Positions 41,182 to 50,992 of a stretch of 64,000 bases of DNA are shown piece by piece. The notes below the pieces were generated by a model. It did no database searches. It saw nothing but the letters and a program-made list of their open reading frames with translations, and was not told the origin of the DNA. The stretch comes from Cytobacillus oceanisediminis 2691. Its GTDB lineage: Bacteria; Bacillota; Bacilli; Bacillales; Cytobacillaceae. Each line of letters starts with the position of its first letter. Position 1 is the first letter of the stretch. The stretch is taken from contig NZ_CP015506.1 of NCBI RefSeq assembly GCF_000294775.2, forward strand, positions 5,183,501 to 5,247,500, given 5' to 3'. Position numbers and translations under genes: made by a program.

Positions 41182-42456
41182 CTATTCAAATAAACTTGGA
41201 AGAAACAGTGAGATTTGCGGCACAAAAGCCACAAGCATTAAGACAGCCAGACTGACTCCTAAGAATGGCAGTAATTCTTTTGCTGTTTTTCCAATTGAGA
41301 TCTTGCCGATTTGTGATGCTACAAATAGACAAACACCAACAGGAGGCGTTACTAGGCCAATAACAAGGTTTAATACCATCATGACCCCAAATTGAACCGG
41401 ATCCATACCAATGGAAGCAGCTACAGGTAATAACACCGGGAACAGAATGACTAGAGCCGCAATCGTCTCCATGAACGTTCCAACAAACAATAACAGCAAG
41501 TTAATCAATAAAATAACGACAATTGGGTTTGACGAGATTCCGAGAATTGCATCTGCAACCATTTGTGGAATCTGCTCACTTACCATAATCCAGCCAAAAA
41601 GGTTTGCAAAACCTACGAGAAGCATGATAGAAGCCGTACCTGTCATGGAAGAAAGCATAATTTCCGGAATTTTTTTAATGGGAAGCTCTTTATAAACGAA
41701 GATTCCAATAACAAAGGCATACAATACTGCAATGACAGACGCTTCAGTCGGTGTGAAGTAGCCTCCGAGAATTCCATACATAATGATAACTGTCATAAAT
41801 AGTGCCCAGAACGCCCCAGTGAAGCTTTTCCATATTTCCTTTAGTGACTTTCTTTCCCCTTTTGGATAATTTCTTTTAACAGAAATAATATAGGTTGGAA
41901 TCATTAATCCCAGGCCAAGTAATAACCCTGGCAGGGCACCAGCCAAAAACAGATCGCCAATAGATACTGATGCAAGTGTCCCGACAATAATCATCGGAAG
42001 AGACGGAGGAATAATCGGGCCAACTGTTGATGAAGATGCCGTTACAGCTGCAGAAAAACCTGCTCCGTACCCTTCTTTTTTCATAGCAGGAATAAGAATA
42101 GCTCCTATACTGGCTGTGTCTGCCAAAGCTGTACCTGAAATACCTGCAAACCCCATCGATGATCCTACATTCGCTAAGCCAAGTCCCCCTCGGATATGGC
42201 CGAAGCAATTATTTGCAAACTGAATGATGCGATCTGTAATACCGCCAGCATTCATTAAGTTTCCTGCCAGAATAAACCCGGGGATACAGAGCAAAACAAA
42301 GGAGTTTAGCCCTCCAAACATTTTTTGCGGAATGATGCTTAACGGGATATCAGCCAGTATTAAATAAAAAAGTGAAGATAGGCCAAGGCTGAATGCTACT
42401 GGCACGCCTAGGAATATCAGGATTATGAACGAGAAAAACAAAATGGCTGCCATCAT
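41182..42456 (-). CDS. TRAP transporter large permease (DctM-like)
   Basis: This 424-residue membrane protein has about twelve helices and forms the ion-coupled translocation channel of a TRAP transporter. Typical motifs are FAGISGTALADTASIGAILI and a C-terminal VTPPVGVCLFVASQIGKIS. The start overlaps the small subunit stop by four bases. With the P and Q subunits it should import a sugar acid using a sodium or proton gradient. Confidence 0.93.
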   Translation of the reverse strand: MMAAILFFSFIILIFLGVPVAFSLGLSSLFYLILADIPLSIIPQKMFGGLNSFVLLCIPGFILAGNLMNAGGITDRIIQFANNCFGHIRGGLGLANVGSSMGFAGISGTALADTASIGAILIPAMKKEGYGAGFSAAVTASSSTVGPIIPPSLPMIIVGTLASVSIGDLFLAGALPGLLLGLGLMIPTYIISVKRNYPKGERKSLKEIWKSFTGAFWALFMTVIIMYGILGGYFTPTEASVIAVLYAFVIGIFVYKELPIKKIPEIMLSSMTGTASIMLLVGFANLFGWIMVSEQIPQMVADAILGISSNPIVVILLINLLLLFVGTFMETIAALVILFPVLLPVAASIGMDPVQFGVMMVLNLVIGLVTPPVGVCLFVASQIGKISIGKTAKELLPFLGVSLAVLMLVAFVPQISLFLPSLFE

Positions 42457-42947
42457 AGCTCCCCACCACCCATTTGTGAATTAAAATCTTCTTCATTTCG
42501 GATTAGCCTAATGATTTTGACAATTGAATACAATAATAAAAATGCACTCATGATAAATATTGCAGCGTGGATTACCGACATTTGAAAAGGCATTGTGGCT
42601 GAAGTCTGATTTTCCCCTAGCTGTGTAAAGAACCATCCTTCTTTAACGAGAACCCCGCTTAACAATATAATCAGCAAATAAATTCCAATTTCATAATACC
42701 GGCGAAAAGCATGTGACATTTTTGTAAGAATCAGATCTACATTAATAAACTCGCCTCGAAGCAAAGCTAGCGGTGCCCCAAAGCAAATGGAGTATATAAA
42801 CAAATAGCGCGTAAGCTCTTCCGTCCAAATTGCTGTGTAGGGAAGATAGCGCGACATGATTTGAATGGTAACCACGATAATAACCCCGGAAAAACTTATA
42901 ACAGTCAAGAAGGCTAATATTCGGTCAAGCCAAATTCGTATTTTCAT
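42453..42947 (-). CDS. TRAP transporter small permease (DctQ-like)
   Basis: This 164-residue protein with four membrane helices pairs with the large permease. The family motif RYLFIYSICFGAPLALLRGE is present near residue 52. The ATG for MKIRIWLDRILAF lies nine bases after AAGGAAGG; an upstream open extension lacks a ribosome site and is not used. Confidence 0.88.
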   Translation of the reverse strand: MKIRIWLDRILAFLTVISFSGVIIVVTIQIMSRYLPYTAIWTEELTRYLFIYSICFGAPLALLRGEFINVDLILTKMSHAFRRYYEIGIYLLIILLSGVLVKEGWFFTQLGENQTSATMPFQMSVIHAAIFIMSAFLLLYSIVKIIRLIRNEEDFNSQMGGGEL

Positions 42948-43025
42948 TTTTTCATTCCTTCCTTTAATTAAAGGCACTGCTGGCAAAATAGTCAGCGGTG
43001 CCTTTAACTTGTTCCAATAAGACTA

Positions 43026-44030
43026 TTATTCTACCTCTAGAATTTTTTCATAAAGCTCATACTGTTCTGGCTTAAGGCTATCTTTAATCGCAGGCTGCAT
43101 TTTTTCACGGAAGGCATCCTGGTCAACATCAACAAACTCCATTCCTTCACTTTCAAGCTCAGACTCTATCTTGGAAATTTCTTCATCATAAAGTTTTTCT
43201 CCAAATGCCTGCGCTTCTGCAGCTGCTTCTGTCACAGCTTTTTTCTGTTCATCATTCAAGGCCTCAAACTGCTTGTTGCCAATTAGGATATAAATCCATG
43301 AATATACATGCTCTGTACGATTCACATACTTTTGAACTTCATACAACCCGCCGCTCTGTATTAAATCAACCGGATTTTCCTGTCCTTTAATAACTCCTTG
43401 CTGGAGGCCAGTAAATACTTCATTGAAGTCCATAACCTGCGGCTTAGCACCTGCGGCTTCCCAGACTTTCAGGAACAATGGAACATTTGGCACACGCATA
43501 GAAAAACCCTTTAAATCAGATGGTGACTCAATTGGCTCACTTGAAGTCAAGTTACGTGGAGCACGTGTATGATAATACAAAGGAGTCAAGCCAACTTTTT
43601 CAGTGATTTCCTTCTCAATTTCTTCACCGATTTCCCCTTCTACAACCGTTTTTACATGGTCAAGATCACGGAAGGCATACGGTACTGCCATTAAAGCAGC
43701 TTTAGGTGCCCAGTTTTGCATGGTTTCACCAGAAATAACCAAGTCAGCTGTACCCGCCTGAATGGCATTGATTGTATCTGTTTCTCCGCCAAGAGAGTTA
43801 TTCGGGAATATCTGAATTTCAATTTGCCCTTCTGTTTTTTCATTAACCAGATCTGCAAATTCCTCAGCCGTTTTATGCCAAATGTGATTCTCATCTGCCA
43901 AGTGGCCAAACTTCCACTTGATTACTTCTCCCTCTTGCTTCTCGCCGCTTGCCCCATTAGAACCGCCCGAACCGCAAGCACTAAGCATCAATGTCGCTGC
44001 TAAAACACCAGATAACCACTTCAATTTCAT
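43026..44030 (-). CDS. TRAP transporter solute-binding lipoprotein (DctP-like)
   Basis: This 334-residue extracytoplasmic binding protein has lipoprotein signal MKLKWLSGVLAATLMLSAC (Cys19). Mature features of DctP proteins include IEIQIFPNNSLGGETDTINA and the ligand-binding arginine region FSMRVPNVPLFLKVWEAAGA. It captures the substrate, probably a hexuronate or hexonate given its neighbours, and hands it to the permease. Confidence 0.93.
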   Translation of the reverse strand: MKLKWLSGVLAATLMLSACGSGGSNGASGEKQEGEVIKWKFGHLADENHIWHKTAEEFADLVNEKTEGQIEIQIFPNNSLGGETDTINAIQAGTADLVISGETMQNWAPKAALMAVPYAFRDLDHVKTVVEGEIGEEIEKEITEKVGLTPLYYHTRAPRNLTSSEPIESPSDLKGFSMRVPNVPLFLKVWEAAGAKPQVMDFNEVFTGLQQGVIKGQENPVDLIQSGGLYEVQKYVNRTEHVYSWIYILIGNKQFEALNDEQKKAVTEAAAEAQAFGEKLYDEEISKIESELESEGMEFVDVDQDAFREKMQPAIKDSLKPEQYELYEKILEVE

Positions 44031-44056
44031 TATGTTTCTCCCCTTTTTCTATAGGT

Positions 44057-45067
44057 TTAGTTTGTTAAAAACTGATGGACCGTTGAAGCAATTGTTATCC
44101 CTTTTTCAAGGTTTCTTTCTTCATTCATTTGTTCAATTTCACCTGGCACAAGAACACTTTTAAAACCCGGAGCTGGAGGGGCCTGACGGATTTCCTCCAT
44201 CATTTGATCCATATTTTCCAGGAATGCATCTGCATCCGTGAAGAATGCCGGATTAATTGCACAGAAATAATGGCCAAGCTTCCGCTTCTTATCCAGGTCT
44301 CCATACATCTTGGCTACATGCGGCCCAAAAGCTGCACCTGCAAGCAAACCCGAGAAGATGTCGACAATCATTGATAGTCCATAGCCCTTAGGCCCGCCAA
44401 ACGGAGAAAGTGAAACGACTTTGGAAGGATCTGTTACGGTTTCCCCATTCTCGTCTACACCCCATCCTTTTGGAATTTCTTTTCCTTCTTCTTTATATTG
44501 AAGGATTTTCCCCAGAGCTACATTCGATGTTGCCATATCCAGGATGAATGGCTTCTGTGTTTTTGCCGGTACACCATAGGCAATCGGATTGGTTCCAAGG
44601 AAAGCATCTTTGCCTCCAAATGGCACGACAATTTTATCGGTATGAGTCATCGCAATTCCAATCAGGTTTTCCTCTGTGGCATTTTGAACAAAATAGCTAA
44701 GTGCCCCGCAATGGCTGCTGTTAATGGCTGTGACCATTCCCACACCATTTTCCTTTGCCATCTGGATGGCATGATTCATGGCTTCATCTGCAATGACGTG
44801 TCCAAATCCGTCATCCCCATCGACTACCCCTGTCACAGGACCAGTTTTATTGAATGAAATCTCGGCAGCGGGATTGATTCCTCCCGCATTTAAACGGTTC
44901 ACATAATGTTCAGTACGAAGTACACCATGTGAATTAACATTTCTTAAATCCGCATGAACCAGGATTTCCGCAACTTTTTCTGCATGTTCATGCAGCAAGC
45001 CAGCATCTGTTAATTTCTGAACTACTAGCTTCTTGGCTTCTTCATGATGAATTGTCACAGTAGACAT
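44057..45067 (-). CDS. YiaK/Ldh2-family NAD(P)-dependent oxidoreductase
   Basis: This 336-residue member of the malate/L-sulfolactate/2,3-diketo-L-gulonate dehydrogenase family has the typical N-terminal helix pair and [20 protein letters not shown] near residue 38. [14 protein letters not shown] and [20 protein letters not shown] follow later. In E. coli the homologue YiaK, also next to a TRAP transporter, reduces 2,3-diketo-L-gulonate. Here it may oxidise or reduce a related sugar acid. GGGGGATC precedes the ATG. Confidence 0.85.
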   Translation of the reverse strand: MSTVTIHHEEAKKLVVQKLTDAGLLHEHAEKVAEILVHADLRNVNSHGVLRTEHYVNRLNAGGINPAAEISFNKTGPVTGVVDGDDGFGHVIADEAMNHAIQMAKENGVGMVTAINSSHCGALSYFVQNATEENLIGIAMTHTDKIVVPFGGKDAFLGTNPIAYGVPAKTQKPFILDMATSNVALGKILQYKEEGKEIPKGWGVDENGETVTDPSKVVSLSPFGGPKGYGLSMIVDIFSGLLAGAAFGPHVAKMYGDLDKKRKLGHYFCAINPAFFTDADAFLENMDQMMEEIRQAPPAPGFKSVLVPGEIEQMNEERNLEKGITIASTVHQFLTN

Positions 45068-45077
45068 AATGATCCCC

Positions 45078-45623
45078 CTACTCCAGGTTGGTATGTTTCT
45101 TGACCATTTCTTCGTTCGAATTTCTTTCTGATAAACTATCTATGATTGCTGCATCTAAAATAAGATGTGCAGCCTGATCAAACTGATTCCCCAGAGGCTG
45201 AATCGTATCTGGTTCTCCTGAAAGGCGGTATTTTGTTGCCGCAGGAATCTGCATTCCCCCCGTAAAGCATGGCTGGTGAATGGCCTCTTTGTCAGTTGTG
45301 ATCAGAAATACTTTCGCCCCCGCCTTGAAGGCGTTTTCAGAAAAACTTATGGTCTGTCCTGTTTTGGCTGAGCCAGATAAAACGATTAGTATATCGTTCT
45401 CCTGTATGGCCGGTGTTGTCGTTTCTCCCAAAACATAGACTGTTTTTCCGCTATGCATAAGACGCATGGCAATCGCCTTTGCCACTAGGCCTGAACGGCC
45501 TTCCCCAGTAAAGAAGAAACGAGCGTCACTCTTTAAAAGTGCTACGAAAGAGTCGTATTCGTTCTTATCGACATGTGTGCATACTGCTCTCATTTCTTTG
45601 AGAATTGTAAGAATCGTATCCAT
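45078..45623 (-). CDS. 6-phospho-3-hexuloisomerase-like SIS protein
   Basis: This 181-residue SIS-domain protein has the phosphosugar motifs [20 protein letters not shown] near residue 36 and [14 protein letters not shown] near residue 79, close to HxlB. HxlB interconverts 3-hexulose 6-phosphate and fructose 6-phosphate. The partner synthase-like gene stands at the far end of the same island. Whether the pair handles formaldehyde or a 3-keto sugar phosphate here is open. AGGGGTGG precedes the ATG. Confidence 0.82.
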   Translation of the reverse strand: MDTILTILKEMRAVCTHVDKNEYDSFVALLKSDARFFFTGEGRSGLVAKAIAMRLMHSGKTVYVLGETTTPAIQENDILIVLSGSAKTGQTISFSENAFKAGAKVFLITTDKEAIHQPCFTGGMQIPAATKYRLSGEPDTIQPLGNQFDQAAHLILDAAIIDSLSERNSNEEMVKKHTNLE

Positions 45624-45634
45624 TTGTCCACCCC

Positions 45635-46591
45635 TTATCTTTCAACAATAAGGTCATTATTAATAAATGCGTTTACTTCACTAAGATAAGGAAGACCTTC
45701 ATTATCTCCTGAGACGGTTGTAACCAGGGCACCTACGCCATTAGCAAATTGAAGCAGTCTTTCCTTGCTGAAGCCGTTCAGCCACCCATAAATGTATCCC
45801 GCATCGAATCCATCCCCGGCTCCGACAGTATCAACAGGAGTCACACGGAAGCTTTCTGCCCGTGTCCAATCGCCATTCCGGAATAGCTTTGATCCATTAG
45901 CGCCATCCTTTAAGACCAAATCCCTAATGCCATATTCTCTGGCAAAAAGTGCAAGTTCATCTTCTTCTTCCATTCCGCTTATTAGCCTGATCTCTTCTAA
46001 TCCAGTCAGCAGGATATCAACATGCGGAAGAATTTCTTTATACGCTTTTCTCGCTTCTTCAATCGACCAAAGCTTCAGTCTGATATTTGGATCAAAGGAG
46101 ATTGGAATCTTTTTTTGTTTTGCGACTTCAATCACTTTTGCGGCAGTTTCGATGTTCTTTGAATCAATAGCAAGGAAAACACCTGTAAGATGGACAAGAT
46201 CTACATTTTCAAACAGTTCTTCCTGAATCATTTCCGGTGTCAAGGTTAAGATAGGCGAGTTATATCGGTAATAGAATGTCTTGCCTGATCCATCCTCATT
46301 AATTTCCTTAAAGTTAAGTGATGTCGGGCAGCCGCTTACAAAATCTACACCCGATACATCTACGCCCTCTCCCCGAGCGAAGTTATATATGACTCTGCCA
46401 AACTCATCTTCCCCCAGCCGGCTAATCCACTTGCTGTCTAACCCAAGCCTTGCACATCCAATGGCAAAGTTAAGTTCTGCACCGCCCACCTTGCGTTCAA
46501 ACTGGGTGACATATCTAAGTGGTCCTTTTACAGCTGGGTTCAGTGTTATCATGGCATCTCCGATTGTTAAAACTTTGAATGGTGATGACAT
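45635..46591 (-). CDS. kdgK: 2-dehydro-3-deoxygluconokinase
   Basis: This PfkB/ribokinase-family enzyme phosphorylates KDG to KDPG with ATP. It is 318 residues. The N-terminal VGGAELNFAIGCARLGL and the catalytic anion-hole motif DTVGAGDGFDAGYIYGWL near residue 252 are diagnostic of the fold. Specificity for KDG is inferred from the neighbouring uxuA and eda genes. GGAGAG precedes the ATG. Confidence 0.9.
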   Translation of the reverse strand: MSSPFKVLTIGDAMITLNPAVKGPLRYVTQFERKVGGAELNFAIGCARLGLDSKWISRLGEDEFGRVIYNFARGEGVDVSGVDFVSGCPTSLNFKEINEDGSGKTFYYRYNSPILTLTPEMIQEELFENVDLVHLTGVFLAIDSKNIETAAKVIEVAKQKKIPISFDPNIRLKLWSIEEARKAYKEILPHVDILLTGLEEIRLISGMEEEDELALFAREYGIRDLVLKDGANGSKLFRNGDWTRAESFRVTPVDTVGAGDGFDAGYIYGWLNGFSKERLLQFANGVGALVTTVSGDNEGLPYLSEVNAFINNDLIVER

Positions 46592-46611
46592 TATTTTTCT
46601 CTCCTAACACT

Positions 46612-47616
46612 CTATAAAGATTCCCGCTCAACTAAAGCAGGAGCATATCTTTTAATCTCATATACTTCCTCAAACTGAGGATTTCTAATTAAATCTAATA
46701 AAACTGAAGCGGCATCATTGCCAATTTCAAAAGTCGGCTGTTTGATGGCTGTTATTGGTGTTGCCGAGATTTCCAGGAAATCAGAGTCATCTACTGCAAT
46801 AACGCTTACATCATCAGGAACCTTCAAATTCTTTTTTCTTAAAAATTTCAAAAGTTCAATGAGTGAAAGGTCGTTTGTAGCAAAAAATGCCTCTGGCGTT
46901 TCTTCTTTCAGCCACATTTTTTCTAGTTCAGGGATAATGTCTTTTCTTTCTGCCGCAATAATCCAATCATCCTTTACAGGCAAATCATTTTGTTTCAGCG
47001 TTTTCTTGTATCCATTTATCCGTTCGATCCGGGGTGTCACTTTTTGGCTTAAGGACATGGATACCAGCCCTATTTTCCTATGGCCTTTTTGGACAATTTC
47101 CTGAACGGCAATCTCAGCTGCTCTCTCGTTATCCAAAAGCAGCGTTGGATAAATTGTTTTTTCAAGCTTTCTATCTACAAAAACAATAGGGAAATTTGAA
47201 AGTTTCAGCCGTTTATATTGATCTTCATTTCCGATGGTCGGAAAGATAATCAGTCCATCAACTTGTTTAGCTAAGAGCATATCAATGTATGCACGTTCTT
47301 TTTCCGGATTATCGTCTGCGTTACAGACAAACAAATGAAATTCATTTTTTTCGCAAACATCTTCAATGGCCCTGATAATTTCTGTCGAAAACGTATGAAG
47401 TATATTGGCAACAATCACTCCAATGGTTGATGACTTCTTTTGCTTCAAACTTTTAGCTACGAAATTAGGGATATATCCCAGCTCGCGAATGGCATCTTCA
47501 ATTCGTATTTTAGTAGATTCCGCCATATACTCGTAGCGATTATTGATATACTGTGAAACTGTGCTCTTTGATACATTTGCTTTTTGCGCAACATCTAACA
47601 TCGTTATTTTTTTCAT
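46612..47616 (-). CDS. kdgR: LacI-family repressor of the sugar-acid operon (KdgR-like)
   Basis: This 334-residue regulator has an N-terminal helix-turn-helix (TMLDVAQKANVSKSTVSQYI), a hinge helix (GYIPNFVAKSLKQKKS) and a periplasmic-binding-protein-like effector domain. It is the first gene of the twelve-gene island. Three tandem palindromic operators lie 19 to 56 bases upstream, so it should repress itself and all downstream genes. The inducer is probably KDG or KDPG, by analogy with KdgR of B. subtilis. Confidence 0.9.
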   Translation of the reverse strand: MKKITMLDVAQKANVSKSTVSQYINNRYEYMAESTKIRIEDAIRELGYIPNFVAKSLKQKKSSTIGVIVANILHTFSTEIIRAIEDVCEKNEFHLFVCNADDNPEKERAYIDMLLAKQVDGLIIFPTIGNEDQYKRLKLSNFPIVFVDRKLEKTIYPTLLLDNERAAEIAVQEIVQKGHRKIGLVSMSLSQKVTPRIERINGYKKTLKQNDLPVKDDWIIAAERKDIIPELEKMWLKEETPEAFFATNDLSLIELLKFLRKKNLKVPDDVSVIAVDDSDFLEISATPITAIKQPTFEIGNDAASVLLDLIRNPQFEEVYEIKRYAPALVERESL

Positions 47617-47634
47617 GTTGTACTATCCTCTCGC

Positions 47635-47672
47635 TAAACCGATTTAGTAAATCGGTTTAGTAAACCGGTTTA
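47635..47672. promoter_or_regulatory. Triple tandem LacI-type operator
   Basis: Three 12-base sites, TAAACCGATTTA, TAAATCGGTTTA and TAAACCGGTTTA, lie head to tail with single G spacers (13-base period). The third is a perfect palindrome, and the other two each differ from it by one base. They lie just downstream of the -10 box, covering the expected transcription start. Confidence 0.85.
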
Positions 47673-47677
47673 GGGAA

Positions 47678-47706
47678 AGTATAAATGAAAACCTTTTCAA
47701 AATCAA
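47678..47706 (-). promoter_or_regulatory. Promoter of the sugar-acid operon with cre-like spacer
   Basis: TTGATT (47701-47706), 17 bases, TATACT (47678-47683) on the minus strand. The spacer holds TGAAAACCTTTTCA (47686-47699), one base away from the CcpA cre consensus. Specific repression and carbon catabolite repression could therefore both act here. Confidence 0.7.
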
Positions 47707-47761
47707 TACTAAAATTTCTGAATTTTATTTTTAGCAGGAATCATTCAACAACGGTTTGAAC

Positions 47762-47794
47762 AAAAAAAATCCCTCCGCATCCGGAGGGATTTTT
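47762..47794. terminator. Terminator of pyrG
   Basis: AAAATCCCTCCG and CGGAGGGATTTT form a 12-bp stem with a four-base loop, just past the pyrG stop. Flanking A and T runs would allow it to work on either strand. Confidence 0.9.
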
Positions 47795-47799
47795 CCACA

Positions 47800-49497
<1,698 letters not shown>

Positions 49498-49554
49498 TCA
49501 GCGGAAGCTTATCGCAAAGGGATGGTTTAGCTCTTTTAAAAAGGCACATGGCCT

Positions 49555-49603
49555 ATAAAAAAATAAAAAGCGCCCCTCTTACTTAAGTAAGTAAGGGAGC
49601 GCT
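49555..49603 (-). promoter_or_regulatory. pyrG leader attenuator hairpin
   Basis: On the minus strand, AGCGCTCCCTTACTTA pairs with TAAGTAAGAGGGGCGCT (49569-49603), followed by TTTTTATTTTTTT. The 5' arm contains CTCCCTT, which extra G residues added at the transcript 5' end could pair with. This is the known pyrG mechanism in B. subtilis. Confidence 0.85.
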
Positions 49604-49634
49604 ATTAGCGTCTAAACGAATCGTCCTTTTTTAA

Positions 49635-49677
49635 GGAGCCCAAAAAGTATTCTACAAGCCCTGAAACGAAATGTCAA
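49635..49677 (-). promoter_or_regulatory. pyrG promoter and GGGC start site
   Basis: TTGACA (49672-49677), 17 bases, TAGAAT (49649-49654), then seven bases to an initially transcribed GGGCTCC (from 49641 down). A GGGC start is what allows reiterative G insertion when CTP is low. The promoter abuts the rpoE stop codon. Confidence 0.85.
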
Positions 49678-49679
49678 GA

Positions 49680-50258
49680 TTATAAATCTTCTTCCTCTTC
49701 GTCAGCGTCTAGGTCATCTTCCTCAAGCTCTTCGTCCTCATCGCCAAGGTCGTATTCTTCATCTTTTTCGATTATTTCATCATCGTCCTCGAACTCATCA
49801 TCATCAAGATCATCGTCATCGTCAAGAAGATCGTCATCATCGTCTTCTGTCAGATCATCATCGTCAAATCCGTCGATATCGTCGTAATCGATATCTTCTT
49901 CATCAAGCTCATCATAATCTTCAAGATCGAGATCCTCGTCGTCCTTTTTCTTCGCCTTTTTCTTCTTAGGCTTGATTACGGTAACGATTTCTTCTTCATA
50001 TTGGTCAACCGGATACCATGAACGAAGGCCCCAGCGGTTATCGCCCAATCCGATAAAATGGCCATCTATATTTAAATCTGTATAGAATTGTGCAATTTTT
50101 CCCCTGACTTGTTCCTCTGAAAGGTTCATAAGTTTAGCCACTTCATTCATAATGTCATTAAAGGCCATTGGTTCTTTTTTGCTTGTCAGAAGTTCATAAG
50201 CCACTTCGATTAATGACATTTCTTGTAATTCTTCTTTTGAGAACTGTTCCAAACTCAA
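49680..50258 (-). CDS. rpoE: RNA polymerase delta subunit
   Basis: This 192-residue polymerase accessory subunit is specific to Firmicutes. It speeds recycling and raises sensitivity to initiating nucleotide levels. The N-terminal winged domain (about 1-90) includes AQFYTDLNIDGHFIGLGDN and WGLRSWYP. A short Lys-rich stretch (KPKKKKAKKK) precedes a C-terminal tail made almost wholly of Asp and Glu. I place the start at a TTG (MSLEQFSKEELQEM) eight bases after AAAGGAAG. Confidence 0.95.
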   Translation of the reverse strand: MSLEQFSKEELQEMSLIEVAYELLTSKKEPMAFNDIMNEVAKLMNLSEEQVRGKIAQFYTDLNIDGHFIGLGDNRWGLRSWYPVDQYEEEIVTVIKPKKKKAKKKDDEDLDLEDYDELDEEDIDYDDIDGFDDDDLTEDDDDDLLDDDDDLDDDEFEDDDEIIEKDEEYDLGDEDEELEEDDLDADEEEEDL

Positions 50259-50462
50259 TATCAGCACTTCCTTTCCCTATGTAAACGCTCATTCTGCAGC
50301 GCAAATCACAAACTATTAAAGCTGAAGTTCCGCAGCTGTATGAAAATGCGTGCGGACAGCCTCCAAGAAGGCATATTCTTCATTATAAACAAATTTTTAC
50401 GGTTTATGCCAGTTATATCTGCTGTTCTGCGTATTTTTATGCGATTTATTCTTGATTTTAAA

Positions 50463-50614
50463 TTATCTGCGGGCACTTGCTTTCCGCGGGGAGGAGCAGG
50501 GGACTCCCGCAGGACATTGAATAAGCTTCCTCGAATGAATACCGCACGAAGGAAATGCGCCAGCATTTTCGAGGATCAAGTGTCCTCCACTCCAATTAAC
50601 TCAGCAGAAAAACT
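50463..50614. repeat. Family 2 repeat upstream of rpoE
   Basis: This element of about 150 bases contains GCTTTCCGCGGGGAGGAGC, ACTCCCGCAGGAC, TTGAATAAGCTTCC, CACGAAGGAAATGCG and CATTTTCGAGGAT, shared with the element at 55026-55235 in the same order. It carries no gene. The rest of the gap 50259-50667 shows nothing else I can name. Confidence 0.8.
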
Positions 50615-50667
50615 CTAATTGTATTAACAAGACAATTAACTTTTTTACATTATCCGTTAAAAAGAAG

Positions 50668-50844
50668 CTAATTTACCCTCCTCTTTCTCCTCCCCTTTAC
50701 CGGCCGGTCCCATTTTTTATAGGCGAGCCAGGTGAAGTAGAAGGAGAGCACAAAGAATGCAATGGCTCCCAGCTGTTTTCCATATAAAAAGTAAACTCCT
50801 GCAGCAGCTGCAAGTATGGCTGCGTAGAGCAAGATTTTTTTCAT
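50668..50844 (-). CDS. 58-residue membrane protein
   Basis: This short frame starts MKKILLYAAILAAAAGVYFL and has two hydrophobic segments (about 3-21 and 25-41) joined by YGKQLG. It ends in a basic tail (YKKWDRPVKGRRKRRVN). GAGGATG lies ten bases before the ATG. It stands alone between icmF and rpoE. I do not know the family; the membrane-like composition and positive-inside tail make it a plausible real gene. Confidence 0.6.
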   Translation of the reverse strand: MKKILLYAAILAAAAGVYFLYGKQLGAIAFFVLSFYFTWLAYKKWDRPVKGRRKRRVN

Positions 50845-50955
50845 TTTTTCACATCCTCAGGGTCCCCGAAGTGCACTGCTATGTATTGATTCCATTATAT
50901 AGGATATGGATGTATTTTATATTAATTCTATGTTAAATAAAAGTGCAGAAAACAA

Positions 50956-50975
50956 GGGCCTGCAGCTGCAGGCCC
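50956..50975 (-). terminator. Terminator of icmF
   Basis: GGGCCTGCAGCTGCAGGCCC is a perfect 20-base palindrome, followed on the minus strand by TTGTTTTCT, 17 bases past the icmF stop. Confidence 0.7.
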
Positions 50976-50992
50976 TGTTGATCCATTTGGTT

